From: CAZLBC01 sp964557575
GTDB lineage: Bacteria > Planctomycetota > Phycisphaerae > SM23-33
Assembly (NCBI GenBank): GCA_964557575.1
Contig: CAZLBC010000057.1
Span: 1-29,882, forward strand
DNA: 29,882 nucleotides
Direction: 5' to 3'
Positions 23,277 through 29,882 of this stretch are shown in pieces; within the stretch, counting starts at the first letter, position 1, and every line of letters begins with the position of its first letter. Made by a program: the position numbers and the translations under genes. The notes beneath the pieces were generated by a model. The model saw only the letters and a program-made list of their open reading frames with translations, was not told the DNA's origin and did no database searches.

Positions 23277-24553
23277 TGTGGCTTCTCCTCTTTTTTCTTC
23301 TTCAGCGACTTGAGCATTTCCATGGTGATATGGCCCTCTTCCTTTCGGGAAAGACAGAAAAACTTCCCGTCCTTGGTGGCGGTGTACACGGCCGGCACCC
23401 GGACGTTGGCGGCGTAGTAATCGAATCCGCGATAGGAAATGGACTTTTTCAGGGCGCCGGTCATCTCGTCGACGATCAGGAGATTCCCCGTCGTATCGAG
23501 AATCCAGACCGCCGTGTTCGTCGCGCCGACGACCTTGACGCCTTCCGGTATCCGCCAGCGAACGGCGCCCTTCTGAAAATCGATTGCGTAGAGACCGCGC
23601 CCGCTGATCCGCTGGAAGGCGCTGCGGGGGCCCATCTGCATCGGGGCCGCGGGCCGGCCTTCCAGAAAGATCGCCGGGTAGAGATTACCGCCCGTGACCG
23701 GATTGATCCCGTAGAAATGCTGGTCTTCGCACATGACGAACAGGCCTTTTTCATCGACGTGAAACTCCCTGAGCACCGCCCCTCTCAACCGGAGGGTCCA
23801 CTTGCGGCTCAGGTCGACATTGCGGGTGATGCACATGATCAAGCCGTTGCGCGAGCCGAGATAGACACTGTCGCCGAAAATCTTGATAGGCGCGTTGACC
23901 AGGCCGTCTATATTTACCGTGGTGGTTCGGACTTCGCAGAGGAGATTGACCCGCTGCAGCCGTCGTATCGCCGTGGCCGCGTAAAAGTAGAGCGCCCCGG
24001 GGCCGACGGCCGGTTGCGCCGAGGAGGAAAAACCATCGAAGAGGTACTGCCGGTAGGCCCGGCCGTTCTCCCGGTTAATCAATGTCAGGCGGTTTCCGGT
24101 GGTAAACACCGACGCCTGGAAGGCGGGAAACCGGGACATGATCGGCGGGGATATCACCATTTCCGCGCTGCCCACTTCCGGGGGGAGCCGGGTTTCGGAT
24201 ATGTTCACCGGCGGATACAGGGATTCCCGCGCCGGACCGACATTGACCCGCCACTTGTATATACCCATCTGGGCGTCGCACGCATACACGTCGTTTCGGT
24301 CCGAAACCAGGTACAGGTTTTCGTCTCTGAGGTACAGTTCATTGATCCATTCGCCGGGCCGCAGCGGCAGCCCCCGGGGATTCTCCCAGTAGTACTGAAG
24401 CCCCACCGCACTCAGCGCATCGCTGTCGGGCTTCGCGTCGACGGTGGAGTGGCGACGCGCTACCGGGAGGCGCGGTGTATCCTTGCTGCAGCCGGCGGGA
24501 ATCGCCGCGGAGAAGGACAGTATCACAACGGACAGCCCACGCGAAAATCGCAT
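23273..24553 (-). CDS. PQQ-like beta-propeller lipoprotein (BamB-like)
   Basis: A 426-residue lipoprotein: signal sequence with lipobox PAGC at residues 19-22. The body is a run of PQQ/quinoprotein-type blades, for example LYLVSDRNDVYACDAQMGIY, VYLGSRNGLIMCITR, GLFVMCEDQHFYGINPVTG and GLYAIDFQKGAVRWRI. There are no obvious PQQ-dehydrogenase catalytic residues, so a scaffold role similar to BamB is likelier than an enzyme. The C-terminus is lysine/glutamate-rich. The ATG at 24553 has GAGGAG seven bases upstream. It is the first gene of the block leading to purH and miaB and lies 76 bases after the small gene at 24630-24968. Confidence 0.85.
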   Translation of the reverse strand: MRFSRGLSVVILSFSAAIPAGCSKDTPRLPVARRHSTVDAKPDSDALSAVGLQYYWENPRGLPLRPGEWINELYLRDENLYLVSDRNDVYACDAQMGIYKWRVNVGPARESLYPPVNISETRLPPEVGSAEMVISPPIMSRFPAFQASVFTTGNRLTLINRENGRAYRQYLFDGFSSSAQPAVGPGALYFYAATAIRRLQRVNLLCEVRTTTVNIDGLVNAPIKIFGDSVYLGSRNGLIMCITRNVDLSRKWTLRLRGAVLREFHVDEKGLFVMCEDQHFYGINPVTGGNLYPAIFLEGRPAAPMQMGPRSAFQRISGRGLYAIDFQKGAVRWRIPEGVKVVGATNTAVWILDTTGNLLIVDEMTGALKKSISYRGFDYYAANVRVPAVYTATKDGKFFCLSRKEEGHITMEMLKSLKKKKEEKPQ

Positions 24554-24629
24554 TTATATTCTCCTCAAAAAGATCAGGGTGCCATCGGGATTACGCTCGT
24601 GCACGTGCCGGCATTTCAGGTCGCGACAA

Positions 24630-24968
24630 TCACGGCTCCATTCGCACGTAATCGGAGAGGTCAACGCCGCGCCGCCGCTCGAAATCCCGCAGTGTATCTA
24701 TTCGTTCCAGGTCGTCCTCGATCCTGTGTATCAACTTGTATACATACGGACGGCCGTTCATGCGGCCCCGCAGGTCCTCGATCATTTCATCCCATCGGCA
24801 CTCGTAGAGTTCCTTCTTCAGAACAATTAACAGGCGCTCTTCCGCGGAGAGCGTGTCGATGAAACGCTCCACGTCCGTGCTGTCCTGTCTGCCGGGATGG
24901 TTATCCGTCAACCTCTTACGCCTCCCGGCGGCGAGCCGGTTTTTCGTCGTTGCGCTCCCGGTACTCAC
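24630..24968 (-). CDS. Small conserved-looking charged protein of unknown function
   Basis: I do not recognise this 112-residue protein. The GTG at 24968 is chosen because AAAGGA lies about seven bases upstream; the frame is open to 25085 but without a ribosome site. The N-terminal third is basic and disordered-looking. Residues about 38-112 are mainly charged helix (AEERLLIVLKKELYECRWDE, IHRIEDDLERIDTLRDFERR) that could form a helical hairpin or coiled coil. There is no signal peptide or membrane segment. Its position directly upstream of the PQQ-purH operon on the same strand suggests co-transcription. Confidence 0.6.
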   Translation of the reverse strand: MSTGSATTKNRLAAGRRKRLTDNHPGRQDSTDVERFIDTLSAEERLLIVLKKELYECRWDEMIEDLRGRMNGRPYVYKLIHRIEDDLERIDTLRDFERRRGVDLSDYVRMEP

Positions 24969-25086
24969 GCGGTTCCTTTCTGCCCGGGATTCCCGGGTGC
25001 TCGCATGAATGCGGGCGGTGATGTCATCGCGGTCCGGCGCATCCGCCCGCGCGGGCCGCCGCCCGACGATGCCATCACAACACAAA

Positions 25087-25115
25087 ACTTTAAATCAGAA
25101 CAGGACAGTTTGCAA
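25087..25115 (-). promoter_or_regulatory. Candidate promoter of the small-gene/PQQ/purH operon
   Basis: On the - strand, TTGCAA (25110-25115) and TAAAGT (25087-25092) are separated by 17 bases. They sit in a locally AT-richer stretch about 118 bases before the GTG at 24968. Both boxes match the consensus at four positions. Confidence 0.35.
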
Positions 25116-25267
25116 CTGGTTTGTGGCCGGAGGATTAGCCCTGCGGCCCAACCGGGGAAAGAAACGGGAAAAATGGGGCCATGCGGACTGCCTCGAAAAT
25201 GCGCTCGCGCCTCATTTTCATACACTATGGGTGAGCCAAACCGCTCATGACCGACTGCCCCTTATCA

Positions 25268-25405
25268 ACGGAAACAACGGAGAAACAACGGGCATTGTCA
25301 GCCGTTGCCTTGTTTGACAAACACGGTTATTCATCACAACGCGCCGGTCTGCAGGCGGCCGGCCGGTAAGGTAATGCCGTGAATCACCGGCACGACGGCG
25401 CATCG
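25268..25405 (-). mobile_element. Dispersed element fragment D (minus orientation)
   Basis: Read on the - strand, 25340-25362 is identical over 23 bases to B 13326-13348 and C 19263-19285. The copy continues with a GTGATGA stretch as in C and ends with a TTGTTTCTCCGTTGTTT run matching the tail of B. A weak GCGCCGTC match begins right after the response-regulator stop codon. The left half (hairpin, bulged stem) and the GGTACC end are absent. The remaining bases of the gap (25116-25267) hold no recognisable gene. Confidence 0.6.
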
Positions 25406-26077
25406 TCAGGAGCTGTCCAGGCCGTAGTCGAATTCAATGCCCGGCCCGATAGTGATGATCCCCTTGCGTATGGCATACTTGACCAGGGCCGTCTGGTCGT
25501 GTATGTCGAGTTTTCTCATCAGCCTGGTGCGGTGGGCGTCGATCGTCTTCACCGACAGCTTCAACTCCTCGGCGATCTGGCGGTTCGTCTTGCCCTCGGC
25601 GATGAGCTGCAGTACCTGGCGCTCGCGGTTGGAAAGCTGCTCGTAGGAATCCCGTTCCCCGCGGGCGATCCGCTGGATGGCGTTCTTGGAGATACCCGGC
25701 CCGAGGTAGGTCGCGCCTTCCGCCACGCCGTAGATCGCCTCCACCAGCTGGTCGGCCGCCGATTCCTTCAACAGGAACCCCGCCGCGCCATTTTCCAGGG
25801 CCCGGGCGACAAAGTCGTCGTCGTTGTGTATGGTCAGGATGAGAACCGAAATATCCTTGAACTTCCTGGTCAGTTCGCGGCAGGTATCCAGGCCGTTGAG
25901 CCCGGGCATCGCGATGTCCAGGACCACGATGTCGGGATTGCTCTCCTCGACGCCGGGAATGACCTCCAAGCCGTTGCTGCACTGGCCGACCGTCTCTATG
26001 CCGGGGTCCCCCGCCACGAGCGATGCCAGACCTTCGCGCACCATCACGTGGTCGTCCGCAAGAAAAATCTTAATCAT
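25406..26077 (-). CDS. NarL/FixJ-family response regulator
   Basis: A 223-residue cytoplasmic transcription regulator. The receiver domain (1-120) has the acidic pair D8/D9, phospho-acceptor D54 in VVLDIAMPGLNG, T82 and K104 (FLLKES), all required residues. The C-terminal LuxR-type helix-turn-helix spans about 150-205 (LSNRERQVLQLIAEGKTNRQI, SVKTIDAHRTRLMRKL). No histidine kinase gene is in the window, so it is an orphan here; its targets are unknown. The ATG at 26077 has GGAG eight bases upstream. Confidence 0.95.
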   Translation of the reverse strand: MIKIFLADDHVMVREGLASLVAGDPGIETVGQCSNGLEVIPGVEESNPDIVVLDIAMPGLNGLDTCRELTRKFKDISVLILTIHNDDDFVARALENGAAGFLLKESAADQLVEAIYGVAEGATYLGPGISKNAIQRIARGERDSYEQLSNRERQVLQLIAEGKTNRQIAEELKLSVKTIDAHRTRLMRKLDIHDQTALVKYAIRKGIITIGPGIEFDYGLDSS

Positions 26078-26143
26078 ACGCTTGTCTCCACCGGGTTCGC
26101 CGGCAGACAGCCCGGCAGCGCCCCCCCGGTGCCGTCCATTTTA

Positions 26144-26172
26144 ATTATTGGTATAAGACATTGAAATAACAA
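26144..26172 (-). promoter_or_regulatory. Candidate promoter of the response regulator
   Basis: On the - strand, TTGTTA (26167-26172), a 17-base spacer and AATAAT (26144-26149). The implied leader of about 60 bases is GC-rich and contains a run of seven Gs. Confidence 0.4.
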
Positions 26173-26322
26173 GACCTGTTCAGAAAAAACCGGTCGTTAT
26201 CCGGCGTGCCGGTGACGGCATCGACTTTTCATTCCCGTCAAAAGTCCCCGGAAAATGCTGTAAAAGCTGCATTATATCGTGTAAAGAGAGGAAGTCTACC
26301 GGTAGTTTTTCAAGGAGGCGGA

Positions 26323-27000
26323 ATGGACGCGCTTATTTTTGATTTCGACGGGGTGATAGCGGATACCGAACCGCTTCATTTCGAAGGATTTAAGGATGTC
26401 CTGGCGGGGATGGGCATCCACCTGACCGAGGACCGTTACTACGAAAAATACGCCGGCTTCGACGACCGCGACGGGTTCACCGCGATACTCCGCGACAGCG
26501 GAATCGAACCGGCGCCGGACCGGATCGAGGACCTGACCCGGCAAAAAACCCGCGTCGTGTGTAGGAACATCGAGGATTCGCTGTCGCCAATACCCGGCGC
26601 GGTCGCGTTGATCCGCGCGGCGAGCGACGCGCGGGTACCCCTGGCGGTCTGTTCGGGAGCGCTGCGCGACGAGATCGATCTCGCAACTGAATCCCTCGGT
26701 ATCCGGGCGTGCTTTGCCGTCGTCGTCGCCGCCGAAGACGTCCCCCGGGGCAAACCCGATCCGGAAGGCTACTACAAGGCCCGGCGGCTCCTCGCCGAAC
26801 ACTGCAAGCGGGTGGTGGAACCCGGCCGCTGCGTCGTCTGCGAGGATACGCCCGCCGGCATCGCCGCCGCCCGGGGAGCCGGCATGCGGATCTGCGGCCT
26901 GACCACAACCAATGCCGCGGACAGGCTTTCCGGGGCAGGCCTGGTCATCGCCGATTTTACGGAGATCACCCTGGGCGACCTGGAAACACTGGTGGAATAA
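26323..27000 (+). CDS. HAD-superfamily phosphatase (beta-phosphoglucomutase/GPH-like)
   Basis: A 225-residue cytoplasmic HAD hydrolase of subfamily IA with an alpha-helical cap. Motif I FDFDGVIADTEP (5-16) has nucleophile and acid/base aspartates; motif II is AVCSGA; the motif III lysine lies in RGKPDPEGYYKA; motif IV is CEDTPAGIAAARGAG. Such enzymes act on small phosphorylated metabolites (beta-phosphoglucose, phosphoglycolate and others); the substrate is not decidable. The ATG at 26323 follows a strong AAGGAGG four bases upstream, which rules out the longer open frame from 26206. Convergent with rpmB. Confidence 0.92.
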   Translation: MDALIFDFDGVIADTEPLHFEGFKDVLAGMGIHLTEDRYYEKYAGFDDRDGFTAILRDSGIEPAPDRIEDLTRQKTRVVCRNIEDSLSPIPGAVALIRAASDARVPLAVCSGALRDEIDLATESLGIRACFAVVVAAEDVPRGKPDPEGYYKARRLLAEHCKRVVEPGRCVVCEDTPAGIAAARGAGMRICGLTTTNAADRLSGAGLVIADFTEITLGDLETLVE

Positions 27001-27026
27001 CGGCAAACAGCGTTTCGGGTCGGCGC

Positions 27027-27059
27027 AAAAAAAAGGCGGCGAACCCGGTCTCACCCGCC
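27027..27059 (-). terminator. Intrinsic terminator of rpmB
   Basis: On the - strand a GGCGG/CCGCC stem (27035-27059) is followed by eight Ts (27027-27034), 18 bases after the rpmB stop. The stem is only five base pairs with a long loop, but the T-run is strong. Confidence 0.6.
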
Positions 27060-27076
27060 GGACCCGACCGCCGGCG

Positions 27077-27337
27077 CTACGCCACTTGCTCGGGGTCGTA
27101 GTTTCGCCTGGCAGGCTTGACGATGTGACCGTCGCGGATGGCCTTCGTGGACACGTTTATCCGGGTTACCTTTCCGTCGACGACCGCCCGCACCCGCTGC
27201 ATGTTGGGCTTGAACTTCCGCTTGGTTTTACCCGTGATATTCCGGCCGACGCCGCCGAGGTACTTCGCCTTGCCGCGACGCTTTATCGAACGGCCCGAAC
27301 GCGTTTTCTTTCCGGTAAATGGACACTTCCTGGACAT
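27077..27337 (-). CDS. rpmB: 50S ribosomal protein L28
   Basis: An 86-residue basic protein of the large ribosomal subunit. It begins MSRKCPFTGKKTRSGRS and contains the RKFKPNMQRVRAVVDGK region typical of L28, with a C-terminal INVSTKAIRDGHIVKPARR stretch. The ATG at 27337 has GGAG six bases upstream; the frame is open another 53 codons without support. L28 is often paired with rpmG, which is absent here. It lies about 100 bases downstream of the EF-G-like gene on the same strand. Confidence 0.95.
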   Translation of the reverse strand: MSRKCPFTGKKTRSGRSIKRRGKAKYLGGVGRNITGKTKRKFKPNMQRVRAVVDGKVTRINVSTKAIRDGHIVKPARRNYDPEQVA

Positions 27338-27437
27338 TACTGTCTCCGCATGATACTGCCGGTCTCGAATTCGGTCGGGCATTGTACCGGAAAAAAGCAT
27401 GCTGACAAGCACAAATACCGCCCGTCCGGGCAAAAAG

Positions 27438-29483
27438 TCACTCTTCCTGTGCCTCTTTTTCCTTTGCGGCGCTGTCGATGATCTCCTGCTGGACATTACC
27501 GGGCACCTCGGCGTAGTGACTGAACTCCATCGCGAAGCTGCCCCGGCCGCCGGTAATGGATTTCAACTGGCTGTTGTACTGCCTGACCCCGGCGAGGGGG
27601 GCGAGGGCCCTGACGCACGCCATGTTTCCCGGGAGCATGTCCTGTCCCTGGATCTGTCCCCGCCGGCCGGACAGGTCGCTGGCGATGTCTCCCATGTTGT
27701 CGGCGGGAATCGTGATCTCCATCTGCACCATCGGCTCCAGGAGCACCGGCCTGGCCTTTCCGACGGCGTCGAGAAAGGCATACTTTCCGGCCGTCTTGAA
27801 CGCGATTTCCTTTGAGTCGACCGGGTGGTGCTTGCCGTCGGTGATCGCGACCTTCAGGTCCTGCATGGGGAACCCGGCCACGGCGCCCTCCCCGAGGGCC
27901 TCGTGGATGCCCTTCTCGATGGCGGGCAGGAACTGGCGGGGAATGGATTCGCCGAACAGCTCGCTCTCGTACTCGAAGCCCGTGTCCCGCTCCAGCGGAT
28001 CGACCCGGAGATAGACCTCCCCGAACTGCCCGGCCCCCCCGGTCTGCTTCTTGTGGCGGTAGTGGCCCTCGGCGGACTGGGTGATGGTCTCCTTGTAGGG
28101 TATCTTGGGGGTCTTGGTGTCCACTTCGATGTTGAACCGGTCCTTCATCTTGGTCAGCATCATCCGCAGGTGCAGTTCGCCCATGCCGCTGATGATGGTT
28201 TCGTGGGTCTGGGCGTCCCGGGACGGCTTGAACGTCGCGTCCTCCTCCGAGAGCCGGCGCAGGGCCTCGGAGATCTTCTTCTCGTCACCGCGCTTCCGGG
28301 GGGTGACCGCCAGGGCGTACATCGGCGTGGGCAGCGCGACCCGCTTCATGGTCATCGGGATCTCCTCTTCGTGGAGGATATCACCCGCCGAGATCTCCTC
28401 GACCTTCGCCAGCGCGAAGATGTCCCCGGCCACGGCCGCGTCCATCTCGTCGGTCTTGTCACCCTGCACCGAGAAGAGGTGACCGATCTTCGTGGTCTTC
28501 TTGTCTTCGCCCAGGGCGTATTCCGTGTCGGCGGCGGCGGTGCCCTGGAGGACCCGAACCAGCGCCAGCTTGCCCACGAACGGATCGGTGGTGATCTTGA
28601 ATGCCTGGGCGATGAACGGTTTGTCCGGATCGACCGCGCAGGAAACCTCCTCCGCCTCCTCGCCCGTTCCCGTCACGGGGACCTTGGGCTGCACCATCGC
28701 CGGATTCGGAAAATAGGCCGCCACGGCGTCCATGAACGCATCGACCCCCACCGCGTCCCGCGCGTTGGTGAAGAAGACCGGTATCAGCGTACGCTCGACC
28801 ATGGCGGTGCCGAAAGCGGCGGAGAGCTTCTCCTGCGAGATCTCCTCGCCGCCGAGGTAGGCCTCCATCATCTCCTCGTCGGACTCGATGATGTTCTCGA
28901 CCAGGCTCTCGTGCAGGGAGGCCGGGTCGCCGAAATCGCTCTCGCCCTCCGGCGACCGGAAGCAATCCAGCACCGCCGTGCCGCCGTCGGCGGGGAGGTT
29001 GACCGGCTTGCAGGCGTTGCCGAAGCTCTCGACGATGCTGTCCAGCAACGCGCCGAGGTCGATGTTCTCCCCGTCGATCTTGTTGACCACCACGGCCAGG
29101 GGTTTCCCGGCGGTCCGCGACGCCTGGTAGAGCCGGCGGGTGTTGACCTCGATGCCCGCGGTCGCCGAGACGACCAGCACGCAGGTGTCCCCCCCGTCGA
29201 TCACGGAGATCGCCCCGCCGATAAAGTCGGGGTAGCCGGGGGCGTCGATGATGTTTATTTTCTTCTCGCCGCGGGCCAGGAAGGCGATGGCGGGATCTAC
29301 CGAGTGTTTCCGCTCCTTCTCCAGTTCCGAGAAGTCCAGCAGGCTCGACCCGTCGTCGGGCGACCCCTGGCGGGTGGTCACTCCCGCCGTGAACAGCATC
29401 GCCTCGGCCAGGGTGGTCTTTCCCGACCCGGCGTGACCGAGCAGCACGATATTCCTGATATCCGACGGATTCGAAACGGCCAT
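27438..29483 (-). CDS. Elongation factor G-like translational GTPase (EF-G paralogue)
   Basis: A 681-residue GTPase with all five EF-G domains. G1 is GHAGSGKTTL (16-25), G3 DAPGYPDF, G4 NKID. The C-terminal domains show the expected GMGELHLRMMLTKMKDRF and GRRGQIQGQDML. The switch-I region reads SLLDFSELEKERKHSV rather than the classical form with ERGITI, which, together with DAPGYPDF in place of DTPGHVDF, is characteristic of the divergent EF-G-like group rather than housekeeping FusA. It is not in a str operon (no rpsL, rpsG or tuf). A role in translocation, recycling or stress is open. The ATG at 29483 has AAGGAG upstream; an earlier in-frame ATG (29531) lacks support. Confidence 0.9.
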   Translation of the reverse strand: MAVSNPSDIRNIVLLGHAGSGKTTLAEAMLFTAGVTTRQGSPDDGSSLLDFSELEKERKHSVDPAIAFLARGEKKINIIDAPGYPDFIGGAISVIDGGDTCVLVVSATAGIEVNTRRLYQASRTAGKPLAVVVNKIDGENIDLGALLDSIVESFGNACKPVNLPADGGTAVLDCFRSPEGESDFGDPASLHESLVENIIESDEEMMEAYLGGEEISQEKLSAAFGTAMVERTLIPVFFTNARDAVGVDAFMDAVAAYFPNPAMVQPKVPVTGTGEEAEEVSCAVDPDKPFIAQAFKITTDPFVGKLALVRVLQGTAAADTEYALGEDKKTTKIGHLFSVQGDKTDEMDAAVAGDIFALAKVEEISAGDILHEEEIPMTMKRVALPTPMYALAVTPRKRGDEKKISEALRRLSEEDATFKPSRDAQTHETIISGMGELHLRMMLTKMKDRFNIEVDTKTPKIPYKETITQSAEGHYRHKKQTGGAGQFGEVYLRVDPLERDTGFEYESELFGESIPRQFLPAIEKGIHEALGEGAVAGFPMQDLKVAITDGKHHPVDSKEIAFKTAGKYAFLDAVGKARPVLLEPMVQMEITIPADNMGDIASDLSGRRGQIQGQDMLPGNMACVRALAPLAGVRQYNSQLKSITGGRGSFAMEFSHYAEVPGNVQQEIIDSAAKEKEAQEE

Positions 29484-29586
29484 TCTGACTATCTCCTTTG
29501 CGGCATAATTTCTGAAAAAACGGTTTACCACTGCGCAGCGAACCGCAACCGGGCGCCGGCCGCGGTCCGTCGCGGGAAAGTCAACT

Positions 29587-29614
29587 ATTATTGTGCCTTT
29601 GACCGCCGAGGCAA
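29587..29614 (-). promoter_or_regulatory. Candidate promoter of the EF-G-like gene
   Basis: On the - strand, TTGCCT (29609-29614), a 16-base spacer and AATAAT (29587-29592), about 100 bases before the ATG at 29483. Confidence 0.35.
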
Positions 29615-29678
29615 GAAAAAATCAGAGAAAAGCGGGGCCGCCGCCGCCCGCCACGACCGAACCGCGGCGGCAAAATCC

Positions 29679-29707
29679 TTGCAAGAAACACCCGCCGTGC
29701 ATATCAT
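29679..29707 (+). promoter_or_regulatory. Promoter of the tRNA gene
   Basis: TTGCAA (29679-29684), a 17-base spacer and TATCAT (29702-29707) end 15 bases before the mature 5' end of the tRNA, a normal arrangement for a short 5' leader removed by RNase P. Confidence 0.55.
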
Positions 29708-29722
29708 ATCCGGGCTTGTCGC

Positions 29723-29795
29723 GGGCCCTTAGCTCAGCGGTCAGAGCAGTGGACTCATAATCCATTGGTCGAAGGTTCGAATCCTTCAGGGCCCA
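29723..29795 (+). tRNA. tRNA with anticodon CAU, probably tRNA-Ile2 (AUA-decoding)
   Basis: A complete 73-base cloverleaf: acceptor GGGCCCT/AGGGCCC (perfect), D arm from 29732, anticodon stem GTGGA/TCCAT with one G-T pair, loop CTCATAA with anticodon CAT at 29756-29758, T arm GAAGG/CCTTC and discriminator A. The CCA end is not encoded. CAU can mean Met or lysidine-modified Ile; C4-G69 and C5-G68, recognised by TilS in E. coli, and the TTAGCTCAG and TTGGTCG segments resemble tRNA-Ile2 more than elongator tRNA-Met. No other gene is seen in the last 87 bases. Confidence 0.95.
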
Positions 29796-29882
29796 TACCC
29801 ACCAGCGCCGGGATTTTCGTATCTTGCTGCCGTCGGCTTCCGTTTCAAAATATGGCGAGGGAAATCGGACCGGAGGCGGATA

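Noticed and set aside
27825..29732. Long + strand reading frame (635 codons)
   Set aside because: It is antisense to the EF-G-like gene, whose motifs and ribosome site are unambiguous; high GC produces such shadow frames.
29723..29795. Elongator tRNA-Met
   Set aside because: Anticodon CAU allows it, but the C4-G69 and C5-G68 pairs and overall similarity favour tRNA-Ile2; the call stays provisional.

Overview
The window is GC-rich bacterial chromosome from a draft or metagenome-style assembly, with one run of exactly 100 Ns at 4282-4381. The gene set suggests Planctomycetota or a close relative. The hints are a three-heme protein of the hydrazine-synthase-alpha-like/PD40 type, a DUF1570 peptidase-like protein, a SUMF1-domain exported protein, a DUF547-like lipoprotein and a YidC with a large periplasmic domain. 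This placement is an inference from gene content, since there is no rRNA or other marker here that would settle it.

Layout. 96-1817 (-) is an exported SUMF1-domain protein, divergent from rnr (RNase R, 2054-4201 +). A long gap (4202-5178) holds a dispersed element, tandem 29-bp repeats, the assembly gap and a hairpin-rich leader. A + strand run follows: HZS-alpha-like cytochrome and DUF1570 protein, then ribF, a DHH phosphoesterase, truD and a DUF547-like lipoprotein, mostly overlapping or closely spaced. A second element copy fills 12885-13479. Then come an ACT-domain protein and tsaB (-), divergent from a metallophosphoesterase, yidC and a CDP-alcohol phosphatidyltransferase (+). A third element copy occupies 18787-19356. 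Next is a - strand operon (transcribed from high to low coordinates): BamB-like PQQ-repeat lipoprotein, purH, SPOR lipoprotein, miaB, with a small unknown gene upstream. A fourth, partial element copy lies beside a NarL-type response regulator (-). The window ends with a HAD phosphatase (+), rpmB (-), an EF-G-like GTPase (-) and a tRNA with anticodon CAU that looks like tRNA-Ile2 (+).

How the genes work together. Much is housekeeping for RNA and translation: RNase R, the oligoribonucleotide/pAp-type DHH phosphoesterase, TruD, TsaB and MiaB (three tRNA modifications), L28, the EF-G paralogue and tRNA-Ile2. Envelope functions are YidC, a phospholipid headgroup transferase and several lipoproteins. 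Metabolism is represented by RibF and PurH.

The most interesting signal is non-coding. All four intergenic gaps longer than about 300 bp contain copies of one roughly 0.5-0.6 kb element, in both orientations. It has a perfect 14-bp-stem hairpin near its left end, a bulged stem followed by a T-run in the middle in two copies, and ends resembling short inverted repeats (GGGGTC..G). It appears to be a non-autonomous mobile or repeat element. One copy supplies the last five codons and the stop of the DUF547-like gene.
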